Source of the DNA: Antedon bifida
Taxonomy: Eukaryota > Echinodermata > Crinoidea > Comatulida > Antedonidae
Reading direction: 5' to 3'
DNA: 64,000 nt
Assembly (NCBI GenBank): GCA_963402885.1
Contig: OY727100.1
Span: 14,043,395 to 14,107,394 of the forward strand
Part shown: piece after piece, positions 13,836 to 26,400 of the stretch
Numbering within the stretch: the stretch's first letter is position 1
How the letters are laid out: each line of letters opens with the position of its first letter
Program-made: the position numbers and the translations under genes
Notes under the pieces: model-generated
The model's input: the letters and a program-made list of their open reading frames with translations, nothing else
Databases searched by the model: none
Told to the model about the DNA's origin: nothing

Positions 13836-15289
13836 GTTAATAGCATTTTGAAATTTAGATTATAAACTATACCCATTGGTTTGTTTTACATTACTGCAGT
13901 AACTTCAGTAGAATAATGTTGACAAATTCATACAAAGCTTCTCTCTAATTATTATTCCATATTTACATTATTGTATTGATCTGGATTTAATTTATGCAAA
14001 TTGCAACCGGTGTATATTGTTAAAAGACTATTCTTTTGTAATCTGCCTGGGTTCAAAATGCTTCATAATTAATTTAATTTATGTATAAAATTGTATGGTT
14101 ATTAAACCAACGGGTACTGAAATAATTAAGAATATTTTGTAGTACTGTAATATAATCTTTTGTTACACGGTATTGTTTAAATTAATATTTGATGATATTT
14201 GAAATTTCTATTTAATATCAGGAAGCAAATGAAATTTCTCCAACATGTCGTAAAAATTAGAATGATTATAAAAATATTTTGGAAAAAACATAATAGTGTC
14301 CAATTTGGCCAAATTAACAACATCATGTTAAATATCATCACTCACTTTTAACATTATTTTACTTTAAAATTATGTATGAAATATACCAATAATAATAATA
14401 TAGCCAATCAATGCATCTGTTTTCTGTGAATGGGTTTTCCAAATGCAGCCACTTTGAGTCAAAGCCAAAGCTTGTAGTGTTATATTTAGAAGGCTATTTT
14501 TGTACATACAGACTTTACTATGTGACAATCTTCATTGCACTTCATCTGTGGATTGTAATAGGCCCCTATTGTGATAGAATTGTCAGTTGTATGACCAGAT
14601 AAAGGTATAGATAATGACAAACTCCAAGAACTATATATTAATGGCCATATTTACTTAATGCCCAACACTGGGGGCAGTATGACGTGTTGGCACGCTCGGT
14701 TTGAGATAATATCGTGTTGTGCGCTAAATTTGTACCGTAACAAACCAGGTGCTTAAGCGTACTGGCATTTTAGAAGAGCAACCAGATCGTCGCTCCATGG
14801 ATGGTACGTGGGATGCTGTGAAACTATTCTCCATTTCCTCTAGGCTTGTATCAATGTCGGGTGAACGGTTAACATCTCTGCGGGCAGCCTGCATTCCCTG
14901 ACCAGGGTGCTGCATATCCTAGGACAGCTGCAGGCAAGTCACTGGCCAAGTTGCTAGCCTAAGAGGGCTTTTTAGGTCAAGCTACTAGCTTTGTACAAGT
15001 GTGAACACCTTAATGGTGTCTGACATACTTAGGAAGTAAAGGTTTAAATGCTGAGATAGGTCCTGACTTTGTGTGTGGGTATATAGCTAATATTTATAAC
15101 AAAAAAGAGTATTAGCAATGAGGTAAAATAAGGTAGCATTAGGAATCATTTTTAAAAGCCCTAAATCAGTATGAAATTGATAAGCACCTTTCTTGGTTGA
15201 TATCGTTCTCAAGCTTCTGTCAATTAAATATATATCAATCAATCATATTGAATCCAAACAATCACTTTATTAGATAAAATCTTTATCTG

Positions 15290-15500
15290 ATCCAGGTCAT
15301 GCTTGACCAGTCCCAATTTACTGTTGACCAATAGAATCCAGACAAACACTAAATCTCTATTTTGGGTTATCAGGTCATGCTTGAACAGTTCCAATTACAC
15401 ATTGACCAATCGAACCTAAATAAACATAGAATCTCTATTTTTACCCAGGTCATGCTTGGCCAGTTACAATTACACAGTTGACCAATGATGTTTCAGAACA
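15290..15500. repeat. 75-78-bp tandem repeat, three copies
   Basis: The phrase CAGGTCATGCTTG begins near 15293, 15371 and 15446. Each is followed by a CCAGT..CAATT..TTGACCAAT block and an ATCTCTATTTT block. The copies are diverged and non-coding. Confidence 0.8.
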
Positions 15501-18500
15501 CAGAAGTGGTCAGTTTATTGACAAAATAATCTATTGGTCACTAAACTAACTGTATCAAGGTCTTATTTAATTGGTTTGGACTGGTCAGTGTTGTTGTCAT
15601 TTATGTCTGCTATTGACCCAACAGGGAATTTAATTAACAGCCCAGGATGATTAGAATTGATGAATATTTTAGATGTTAATTAAATTAACTTCAATCTAAT
15701 GATGATAATGGTTGATCATTAATTATTGTTTGTGCAAAATCTATCGCTAAAATTACACTAGTAAAATGGAATATACTTTGATATGGTTCTTGGTGTTTTT
15801 AGAAATGTCTTGACCATTTATAATGACTTAATTTGCCGATATATAGGTGTATCACTGTGTGTTATAATAGAGTTTACATTATATTAATATTTAAATTAAT
15901 TAAGTTGCAATAACTATCAATTCTTCTAACCAATATGAATATATTATATAATAATTCAACAAGTATTTGATGAATAAAACAATTTATAATATATAAAACA
16001 ATTATAATTATACACTAAATTGTAGCTGATTGTAGCAGCTCATCTGTGCTGTTTCTTTCTCTTTAGCAATACAAAAAATATTTGATTGTTTTGATGTTTT
16101 AAATATATACCAGTATATCAAATATATATATATTTTTTAATGTAGAAAATATTTTTGTCTTTACATGCATATCATAAAACAAAGAAATGATAATCATATA
16201 ATGAGGTAATATAATCCGTGGGCGAAACTGCTTGTATTAACTGTTGTAGAACTAATTCTTATGATTCTTTATTAAGCCCAGACTAGGTATCTATATTACC
16301 TTGACCTTATAGATGTTTGATGCTGTTTCTACTGCTGATAATCATGATGATTCCCTTGTCAAACTCGGCCTAACCTAGTGATTATTGCAGTTCACAAAAC
16401 AGGATTAAAACTACTGCAACGGCCTTGGAAAATACGATTAAAAACATCTTATCTTATCTTTTGGCAAAGATTCAATTTTGCCAAATGAAATGGTAGACTT
16501 TTTCGCGAAGTAGTGAAGTAGGAACGTACATAATGTGTTGCCTTGTTAATTGCCTACTTAATGTCCTTATATGGAATTGCTTTAGCACATTTGCTTGCAT
16601 ACAGTTTTAAGACGCATTTACTCATTAGCGATTAGCATAACACCTTAATTACACGAATGGTCTAGTGAACGTAAGCAATTTGAAGGAAGTACTCGGCCAT
16701 TAAAATGCAAATGAAGACCTTAACACATTGATAATAATATTAGCTCATATTGGATGTATGTCGAGGTAATCTCTAAAAGTAATATCTTCCTTAGGAGGTA
16801 ACTTAAAGGAGTATTTACCTGCACTACTACAAACTACCATTATGAAACAAAATACAGATTTCCAGACTGTATTAGTCAAAGGCTTATTATAAAGTAAAAT
16901 TCAAAGGACAGATGGGTTCTATTGTTCTCCGATGTAGCCTTTCTTACCCCTTGACTGTATGGTCTTATGCACGGCAGCCTGCGTACACTCGTCTGCCTTT
17001 TGTTTCATGCTCTTCATTATAATACAGATAGTGAGGCACGGTGGAAGGTACTGCCCGTAATTGTTTGACTTCACACAATAGATGTGGCGTATGACGATTC
17101 ACTCTCGTTGAATAGACCTTGCGAATCAATTAAGGGATCCTTATAAATGTTTAAGACAACCAATCTGTGGCCTCTAATCAGCATTTGTAATATGGAAGAT
17201 TATCTAATGATGGTACACAATTTCTTCATTCGTTCTTTGGACAGCTAGGAAGGTGTTAGGATACCTGGCTTCTTTCCATTTATTGTCAGGTCATCTAGAG
17301 GTAAACTGTTACCATGGATACTGCATCATATTCTGCTCGCCTATTTTGATATTCCGGAAGGGTCAGATGGAGATAAATTTGATTGTAATCTTTTCATTAA
17401 CCGGTAGGATATTAACATTTGTGGTTGGCAGCGTTCAAAGATAAGATGTGGTATTTTATTTTAAAAATATTTTTAGGCATTTTCTTTGGATTTTGAATAG
17501 TGTCTACATAGAATTATGTATCTTGGTATAAATGGCATTGAAAATTGTGAAATATAAATTTACTAGGTTTATTCACATTATATTTATATTGATCTATGAA
17601 ACCTAATTATCATTCAAAAGAGTGTATTGTATCATAAATCGATTATAGAATGTAAGTATAAAAATTCAACAAATGTTTACATACATTTCTATTAATATTT
17701 TGATTGTTTTAGAATTAATTTGATAGATATAAAATATATCTTGAAACGAATGAAGTGAAACCAATCCTCCTGACTAGAAAATATATTTTCACATAAATTT
17801 ATACTGTATGATTATCTATGAGGCATTTTAATTTAAGGTGGAAACGATAACTGCAATAAGTATTTTAAATCTGTATTTTTAACTCAATTTGTACTTTTTG
17901 TGTCCTCTTTTAACTTTTTTATATAACATCTTGTTCTCTGTTTTATGTGATTTTATTCTTTTTTACTGTTTGTGCGACAATGTTTTTAGACAATTTTAAT
18001 GTGTGTACTTTCAGCCAAAGTTTCAAGCCATTTATGAGTTTGACAATAAAGTTAATTGAATTGAATTTAAAAATGACAGCATTGTCACAGATTGGTTGCC
18101 CTCTCAAAGTTTAAATATATATTTGTACTATATTAAACCATATGTTTTAACATTCCCTTTGTCTATGACAAAACAATGATATTATATTAATGTAATGTAG
18201 TTATATAAAAAGTTGTATGGACTTCTGTAAGTAAATAGCTGGTATGCCAGTAAATAGTAGACAAAAGCCTGAATTTAATTTAATTATGTGTAGAAGGTTT
18301 AGATTAATCTTTGTTTGTTGCAAATTAGTAAAAAAAACAAGTCATTAGTGATGTCCGTATATAGGTTACAGACATAAATGGAGATCTATGTTATAATATT
18401 TGTTGTGTTATTCTACTAATTAGGAATGTACAAAATGCAAACCAGTGTCTGTTGTTTTGATGGATACTTTCTTGGTCGGAAGTTTGTACTTAAAACCTTA

Positions 18501-18619
18501 GACATTACTAGTTTCTGAAGTACATGGCTTTATTACTGTGTATTACTACAAGAACAGCCCTGAATGTTTTCTGAAAGCTTAGAATTACTTTGTTTTTAAA
18601 CCTTTACTTTCATTTAGCT

Positions 18620-18865
18620 TTTTGCTTATTTTATTTGTATCTCCATTGAAATCCAGACACTGATACCCACAGCATTGTCATCTTTCAGTGCTTATTTTAT
18701 TTATATCTCCATTGAGATCTAGTCGCTGATACCCACAGCATTGTCATTTTTCAGTGCTTATTTTATTTGTATCTCCATACCCACAGCATTGTCATTTTTC
18801 AGTGCTTATTTTATTTATATCTCCATTGAGATCCAGTCACTGATACCCACAGCATTGTCTGTAAT
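18620..18865. repeat. 66-bp tandem repeat, four copies, one shortened
   Basis: GCTTATTTTATTTRTATCTCC begins at 18624, 18690, 18756 and 18804. Each copy continues into GATACCCACAGCATTGTCAT. The third copy lacks about 18 bp (ATTGARATCYAGTCACTGAT), giving the 48-bp spacing. Confidence 0.85.
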
Positions 18866-20323
18866 TTTCATTTGGGTTGATAAGAGAATATATTGTTAAG
18901 TTAATTATTGTATCATGATTTGCTTCTTATTTAGAACAGTAATAAAAAAAAAACTTAAACTTACACGGCCACTATTAGAAGCATATTTGAAGAAAATGCT
19001 AGGCCAGGCTATTAATGTTCTGTTATATTGAAATAATGATCCTAATTAACAGATACACTTAAAAATAGCTGCTGTTTAAAGAGAATTGAATATTTCTCGT
19101 CTTAAGTTTGCATTGCTAATATATGTTTAGTGCTTTTGGCCATCAAGAAAGCTATTAGTAAATTTGGAACATATTTACTATACCTCTACATCTACATGTA
19201 TTTTATTTGAAATGAAATTTGTAATTTCAAACAAAAAATATATAGAAATTGTTTGATTCTAGGTACATACAATAGATTTGTTGGTAGAAGAACAATTTTT
19301 GTTTTTTAAATCACTACCTTAAAAACAACTGTAAGGAATTCTTTCCTCAATTTAATTTAGGAGATTATTTTATTGCACTTTTTGGTCCCACATTGCTGCT
19401 CATTCAATGTTCATTTTTCAAGAAGTACGATTACTTTATATTATTATATTTATATAACATCTTTTTTTTTTATGTATTGTTTTGTTCCTTTCTGTGTTGA
19501 TAGAAGAATAATAAAAGGCCAGCTATTATAAAACCATGTTTCTCATTAACCCTAACACACAAGAATATTTATTAATGATGATTATGCCATTTTATTTTAC
19601 TTTATGCCTTGAGTTTTAAATTGACGATTTATCAATATTTGTGATCAGGATGGCCCTCGTTAAAAAAAACTAGATCTATAGCTTCTATAGAAAATTATCT
19701 TTTTGTTGAAACAAAACTCAAAGCATCTTTTGCTTTTATTGATTTTAATTGCAATTTAACAGTCATGCTTGTTATGTCTGTTTTTACTGATCAAGACATG
19801 AACTTGTGAATGTGAATGTTGTCTTACTGTCAGATTTTTGTTTGCGATAATCAGAGATGACAGACAACTCGTCGTTTTTACATGTGACAACAACTGTATC
19901 ATTAATTACACTTAATGATTAGCCAACTGCGAGTGTTTCCCCCACAGGCATTGGTCAAAATGTATCGAGTCTAAAAAAGCTAGGCCTTGTAATCAGCATT
20001 TGCTTACATCCTGTCCTGGTTCGGGATGGACACTCTTCAGCTGTTTGCCTGTCTTAAAATCTTTGTTTTTGCTTTATCTTTGCCAACACATTTATACAGT
20101 AACACCTAGAAATCCCGTAATAGTGCATATAGACACATTGCAATAAACCTATGATTGTAGGTAATAGATAAAATTGATATACAGTGCATAAACATTTTGG
20201 AATCTTATATAGTATTGACTATGCTGGTATTTTGTGTCTACGATAAATTGTAATATATCTTTATTGTACTTAATATATTCCTATTTATATCTTACAGATA
20301 AAGACATTTTAAGAATAGTAGCA

Positions 20324-20434
20324 ATGTCAGTGGATGGTACAAGTAGACAGAATGATGTCCGAGACGAATACACTAGCAGCCATTGCCACTTCTTACCAAC
20401 CTTTACCCAATGGTGGACTTACAAAACACAATGA
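20324..20434 (+). promoter_or_regulatory. upstream ORF overlapping the ZFHX start codon
   Basis: An ATG at 20324 opens a 36-codon frame that is out of frame with the main ORF. It runs over the main ATG (20334) and ends at TGA 20432-20434. The upstream ATG has G at -3 and T at +4. The main ATG at 20334 has T at -3 and G at +4. A second main-frame ATG at 20352 has A at -3. This arrangement could limit initiation on the main frame by leaky scanning. Both ATGs lie downstream of the acceptor at 20297, so they should be present in any transcript using that acceptor. Confidence 0.45.
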
Positions 20435-23400
20435 CTTGAAGGACAAACAGCCTAATCACACAGCATTTGGACTGTCGCAGAATCCACTTCAAAATGGAGC
20501 CATTCTGAAAGCCAGGAAGGAAAATTCCAGTACTAAAATTGCTGCCAATGTTGTCAAAATGGAAGAATTGTCTGAGCAGGACGTCGATTGCGAGACTCCT
20601 TGCAATGATTACGGAGTCCAGTCTCAACCTGATGAGATTGTTAGTTGGGATGGAAGCGATGTTAGCGATATTGAAAATTTTGAAGGTGAAATTGTTTACC
20701 GACCTGATGGCTCTGCATTTCTCATTGATAATTCTGAGTTGCTTGATAATGACAATTTTCTGGACAATGAGTCTGACGGTAAAAATGCAAACCATACCTC
20801 TAGTCCTCAGATCGTCAATGCATTACATATACCTGCGTATATGACGGTGAAAAGATTTGCGCAGTTCGAGGCTGATTTGACAAAGCAGTACTCCAATCCA
20901 GTTGTTCACAGTTTTCGAGTTTATGACATGCGACAAAACTGTTCGGAAAATGGTGACAGTAAAAAAGACAATTGCGATTTAAACCACCAAGATGAAACAT
21001 TGGAAGGACACGGAAAACCGATTTTAATGTGCTTTTTATGTAAACTCTCGTTTGGCAATTCCAAATCATTCCTTATGCACGCTACAAGCGAACATATACT
21101 GGAACTGAATGAGCTAGAGCGTAAAGTAATGTCACGAAAAAGCCAGTCGGCCATTATACAAGGCCACGGAAAGGATAAATCCGCACTTCTATCATTCCTA
21201 GAACTAAAGTCCACCGAAAACCCAGCACCATGGATAAATAGCTCCAAGCCACATTCTGAAAGTAACTTCTTTCCATCACTTTTCCCGATTCAAACAATGA
21301 ATTATGATTACCCAACAACATCAAACATGTCAAAGGTCATCGAACCATGTAATGATCGTCAGGAAGAGAATGAAAGAAACAGTACTGAGAACATTAGTGA
21401 TGAACACTATGAGGACAGTGATGCCTCACCAGGTGCTGATTCTAATACACCTGTCTGTAATTCTACTGAATCTGAAATAAAATGTGCCTCATCTAAGGGT
21501 AACTCCTCAGATAGGACTCGTGCAGAACAGTGTGCCTTAAAGGCAGAACAAGAAAGTGAAAAAGTGTGTGATTTCAAGGTACCTACCAGCAATGCTAATG
21601 ATATAAATTCTGCAGACGGTGCAAGCGATGAAACTAAAGATGGTGCTCTTACTCGACGAGAATCAACTCCAAAAGACAATAGACCAGATAGTTGTGAAGG
21701 AACCAGCAATTTTGTATTCACCGAGAGTCCCATGTCTGTCACTTCTAACCCAGATTCTGATGGTCATCTGTGCACATCAGAGGGAGAACACCAAATGAGT
21801 AGTAGCGTTGAGTGCCCGAAATGTGACATGGTACTAGGGTCTTCACGTTCACTTGGAGGTCATATGACCATGATGCATTCAAGGAATTCATGTAAAACAT
21901 TGAAATGTCCGAAATGCAATTGGCATTATAAATATCAACAAACTTTAGAAGCACACATGAAGGAAAAACACCCAGAATCCGAGACCAAATGTGTTTACTG
22001 CGAGACCAATCAGTCACATCCTCGCCTCTCCAGGGGTGAGACATACACTTGTGGCTACAAGCCATACCGATGTGACATTTGCAACTACTCAACAACTACA
22101 AAAGGAAACTTGAGTATTCATAATCAATCTGATAAGCATCTGAATAATCTTAAAGAACTACAAAATGGTGGTGATCACTTATACCTCCAGACCAATATTG
22201 ATGTACCAGGAGGGGCCAAACCAAAACCGAAGCAAACATGGCGCTGTGATGTTTGTGATTATGAAACAAATGTTGCCAGGAATTTACGAATTCATATGAC
22301 AAGTGAGAAGCACATGCATAACATGCTAGCCATTCAACAGAATGTTTCTCAGATGCAAAGAGAAATGACAAAATTTGGACCATTCCAATCAGAAGAATCG
22401 GTATATGCTGCGTATATGACACAGCAGTTGATGCCGATGATCTCACCTGATGGTACAGCAGTTGATATGCAGAACTTGATGGCTCAATATGCTTCTGCAG
22501 CATATGATCCTGCCGCATATGCTGCATTAGTAAATGGAATGCAGATGATGCCACCGCAACAACAACCACAACAGGAGGAGTTTATGGATGAGTCACCAGC
22601 TGAGGATGATGATCCTTCAAAGAACCAACCTCTCAACAAGTATCATTGCTCTGTCTGTAACAAATTTGGCACAGATGATCTAAAAGAGCTACAGGTACAT
22701 TTACAGCGAGATCGTAACCAACCTTGTGAAGATCTTTGGCGTCTTGTGATTGGTGGTGATCTCCAGCAGTGCATTCTATGCAATTATAGCACTCATCTTA
22801 AAGCAAATTTCCAGTTACATACCAAGACTGACAAGCATATGCAAAAACTACAACTTTTTAACCACATCAGAGAAGGTGGAAAACAAAATGAATGGCGGCT
22901 GAAATATCTGAATGTTGGAAATCCCACCCAAGTACGCTGTAATGCCTGCGACTTCTATACATACAGTGTGGAGAAACTTAGTGCACATTCCCAACCGGGT
23001 AACTACCGGCATGAATCAAATATGAAGTTGTTCCGAAGACTTCAACAAATGAATATCACAGTAAATTCAGTTTCCAAAAGATTTCATTGCACTCTTTGTA
23101 ATTATTCTACAAAGGGAAAAATGAATCTTATGCAGCATGTTCAGTCCTTGCAGCATCTTAGAAAGGAACAGGATGATGACAGTCCGTCACCAGCAATTGC
23201 ACCTCCATCACCATCTTCTGCTGAAGGAGCATTAGATCTTTCAAAGAAAGATAAACCTTCTCCAACAGGGATAGATGTGAAAGATTCTGCAGACGAAAGT
23301 CAGACTACAAGTCAGTTGGCTGAACTAGAAGACCAAAATTCAAATAATAACCAGATCTATAATTGTAGGTACTGCAAATATAGCAGCACCGATCAACAAC

Positions 23401-26400
23401 GTATTACTGCACATGTTTTATCACAACACAGCATCAAACCACCTGCACTATTACGATGTTCTCTGTGTCAAGAAATCTGTACTAACAAGATAAATCTGGA
23501 GGTCCATTTAATGGAGTCTCACAGTGTATCACGAGAATGTATTCAGCGACTGATTTCTGCTCTTGACTTTGGCTCACAAAGTGGTTCAGCAACACCTGTA
23601 TCTCAACCACAAACTTTACCTGAAACGGCAGCCACCGAATCTATAGAAAGACCACCATCAAATTCTAGAGATTCTCCATGTTATGAGGATTCAGGTGATA
23701 CCTACAGATGTCAGAAATGCCACCTTAAATTTGCTAATATTGATCTTCTTTATGATCACCAAAATGATACGTGTCCATTGACTGAACAAGATACTCCTGG
23801 AGGCCCCGGCTTTCTTTGTTGGAAGAAAGGATGTAATCAGTATTTCAAGTCTGCATCTGTTCTACAAATGCACTTCAAAGAGATTCATGCAAAGAAACAC
23901 CAACTGCAGCAAAATTATAAATTCTACTGCAGTCAATGTAACCAGTCATTTCCAACAGAGGAGAGGTTAGAACTTCATGCTCAACAGCATTTGCTCAAAG
24001 AGGCAACTATCTGCAGCATCTGTCAACAGAACTTTCACACTCTTGGTGCTCTTCGTAGACATCTGGAGAACGACCATCTTGAACTAAGCAAAGGAGATCT
24101 TCTTAAGTTTGTCAATGCTATATCTGACACTGAGAAATTTTCTAACTCATTGGAAGAAGTACCAGAACCTGAGGTAGATGAAAATGCTCCGGAAAGCCCC
24201 AAGATGGAAGGTTCTTCTTCTATTGACAGTATTTTTGCAAGTTGGAATGAGGCAGCTGAAAAACCAACTGATGAAAGTTATACTGACCCTGTCAAAAAGT
24301 TCAAATGTCATCGGTGTCACTATGGCTTCAGATTGCAGAGTGAATTGTCTTCTCACAACAAAACGTTGCTTCATAGAAGAGGTGATAGAATTCCTTACAC
24401 ACTGCCTGTTGTTGATAAATTCAATAATCCAAATCGTCCATTCAAGTGTGATGTGTGTAGGGAATCGTTCACTCAAAAGAGCATTTTGCTGGTTCATTTG
24501 AATTCAGTTTCTCATTTACACAAATTAAACAAGACATTGTGCACTGATGTAGTAGACATGGAACAAATGCCAGAACCACAACAAGACAAGCCATACAAAT
24601 GTGAAGTTTGCAAAGTGGCTTACAGTCAATCCACAACATTGGATATCCATATGCGATCAGTTCTTCATAAAAGAAACACGACAAAGGCTGAAAACCGAGC
24701 GTCAATTAATAACAATGAACAAACTACTCAGGCTCAAAACTTGGAACTTCAATCAAAACCTCCAAATCAACAATCAAATGCAGAGAAGGCAATGGAAAAG
24801 ATGCAAAAAAGACTTGAGGCTGAACAAGAAAAAGTTAGAGAGGCTGAAGAAAAGGCAGATCTCATGTATCATCAAGATATGCAACAGACACTACACCAAC
24901 TTCATCATCAAGCAACGAAGGATGACCTCAGAGGTGCCAGCATGGCACATTTTGCAGATGCACAAGCTCAGGCAATGGCCAACATGGCAGCTGCTATGAT
25001 GCTTCATAATCCTCTCTTGCCTCAGCAGAATCTGTATGGCTGTGACAAATGTACATCAGTCTTTGTCAGTCAAGAGGCTTTGCAGAAACATCAAGAAACA
25101 AGTTGTTATGCAACTGCTGAGGAAGAAGAGGAACCAGAACCATTATCTCCTTCTCAACTCAGCCAGAAAATGATGGATCCAACATTGATGCTTCGTCGTA
25201 GGCGTTCAGCCATTCAGAGACGTCTACTTGAAGGTTATGGATATGACTTGGTTCAACAATTTAATGAATGTGCACAGGGCCTACCATCAAGCATTGCTGA
25301 GAAAGATAAATTTTCTTGTCTAGATTGCAAGAAAGAATTCTCTAGCATATGGGTATACAAAGCCCATGTAGAAGAAGTACATAAAAGTCTATTACCTAGT
25401 GATGACGTGGAGATGTATTCAAATGACTACAGACAAGAAGAGTATGCTTTGGCACTTGCAGCTGAAAATGAGTCCAAACCAAAAGCAGAACAGATAACAG
25501 TGAAAATAGAAAAGGACACAGATAAACCAAATGGCACTGGTCAACCATTACCGGGAATTACTCCCCAGCAGCTGAATTTAAAAGACCAGGCCTTACAAAA
25601 GCAAGCTTCACAATCCCAACAGGAACAGTCACAGCATCTACAAGCTCAAATGACTGCCCAGGCACTCTCAGCTCAAGCATTGGCATCACAACAAATGTTT
25701 ATGGCTAATTCATTCCCTTTTGGCATGGTACCTCCAATGCAAGCCATGCTTCCTGGTGTACAGGCTGTGTACCCTGTACCATCCATGCCTCATATGCAAC
25801 CCTTACAGTACCTTGATCCGAACTACATGCAGAAGTCTCCTAAGAGAGCTCGTACACGCATCAGCGATGACCAACTCAAAATATTGCGTGCTTACTTTGA
25901 CATTAACAACTCCCCAAGTGAAGACCAGATTCAGGAGATGTCACAAAAATCATGCCTCCCTCATAAAGTAATCAAACATTGGTTCCGAAATACACTTTTC
26001 AAAGAGAGGCAACGTAATAAAGATTCTCCGTATAATTTCAACAACCCACCAACCACCTCTCTACTAGATCCACCTGAATCTCCGATACTGAAGCAAGAAA
26101 TGAAACCGTTAGCCCTAACAACAGAGTTGAATTTGTTACCCTCGTCATCTTATATGCCAATATCAATGAAAAGGCCAACTTCAGAATCAATGTCATTTGC
26201 TCCACCACCTCATACTCCATCATCAAGGTCAACTATTCATTCAACTACCTCAGAAAGTATGAGCCCAGCTACCTCTCCAACGTTAATGTCACCTATACTC
26301 ACATCACCAACCTTCACGTCACCTCTTACTTCACCATGTGCAGCTTCTACATCTACACCTCAAAGCCCAAGTGCCAGTTCTGGTTCTAGAAGAGCAGGTC

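Larger units (their letters stand above)
10713..20297 (+). other. non-coding stretch, probable 5'UTR intron or upstream region of ZFHX
   Basis: It ends in a good 3' splice site (TATTTATATCTTACAG, AG at 20296-20297) 36 bp before the first ATG of the ZFHX frame, so at least its right end is probably intron. I see no coding exon. It contains a dispersed repeat core at 12720-12819, a GATT/GATG microsatellite near 13.8 kb, tandem repeats near 15.3 kb and 18.6 kb, and several less AT-rich blocks (14640-14960, 16500-17450) of unknown nature. Confidence 0.5.

Noticed and set aside
14640..14960. GC-richer block with a 63-codon minus frame
   Set aside because: It could be a transposon relic, but no termini, domain or second copy in the window supports a call.
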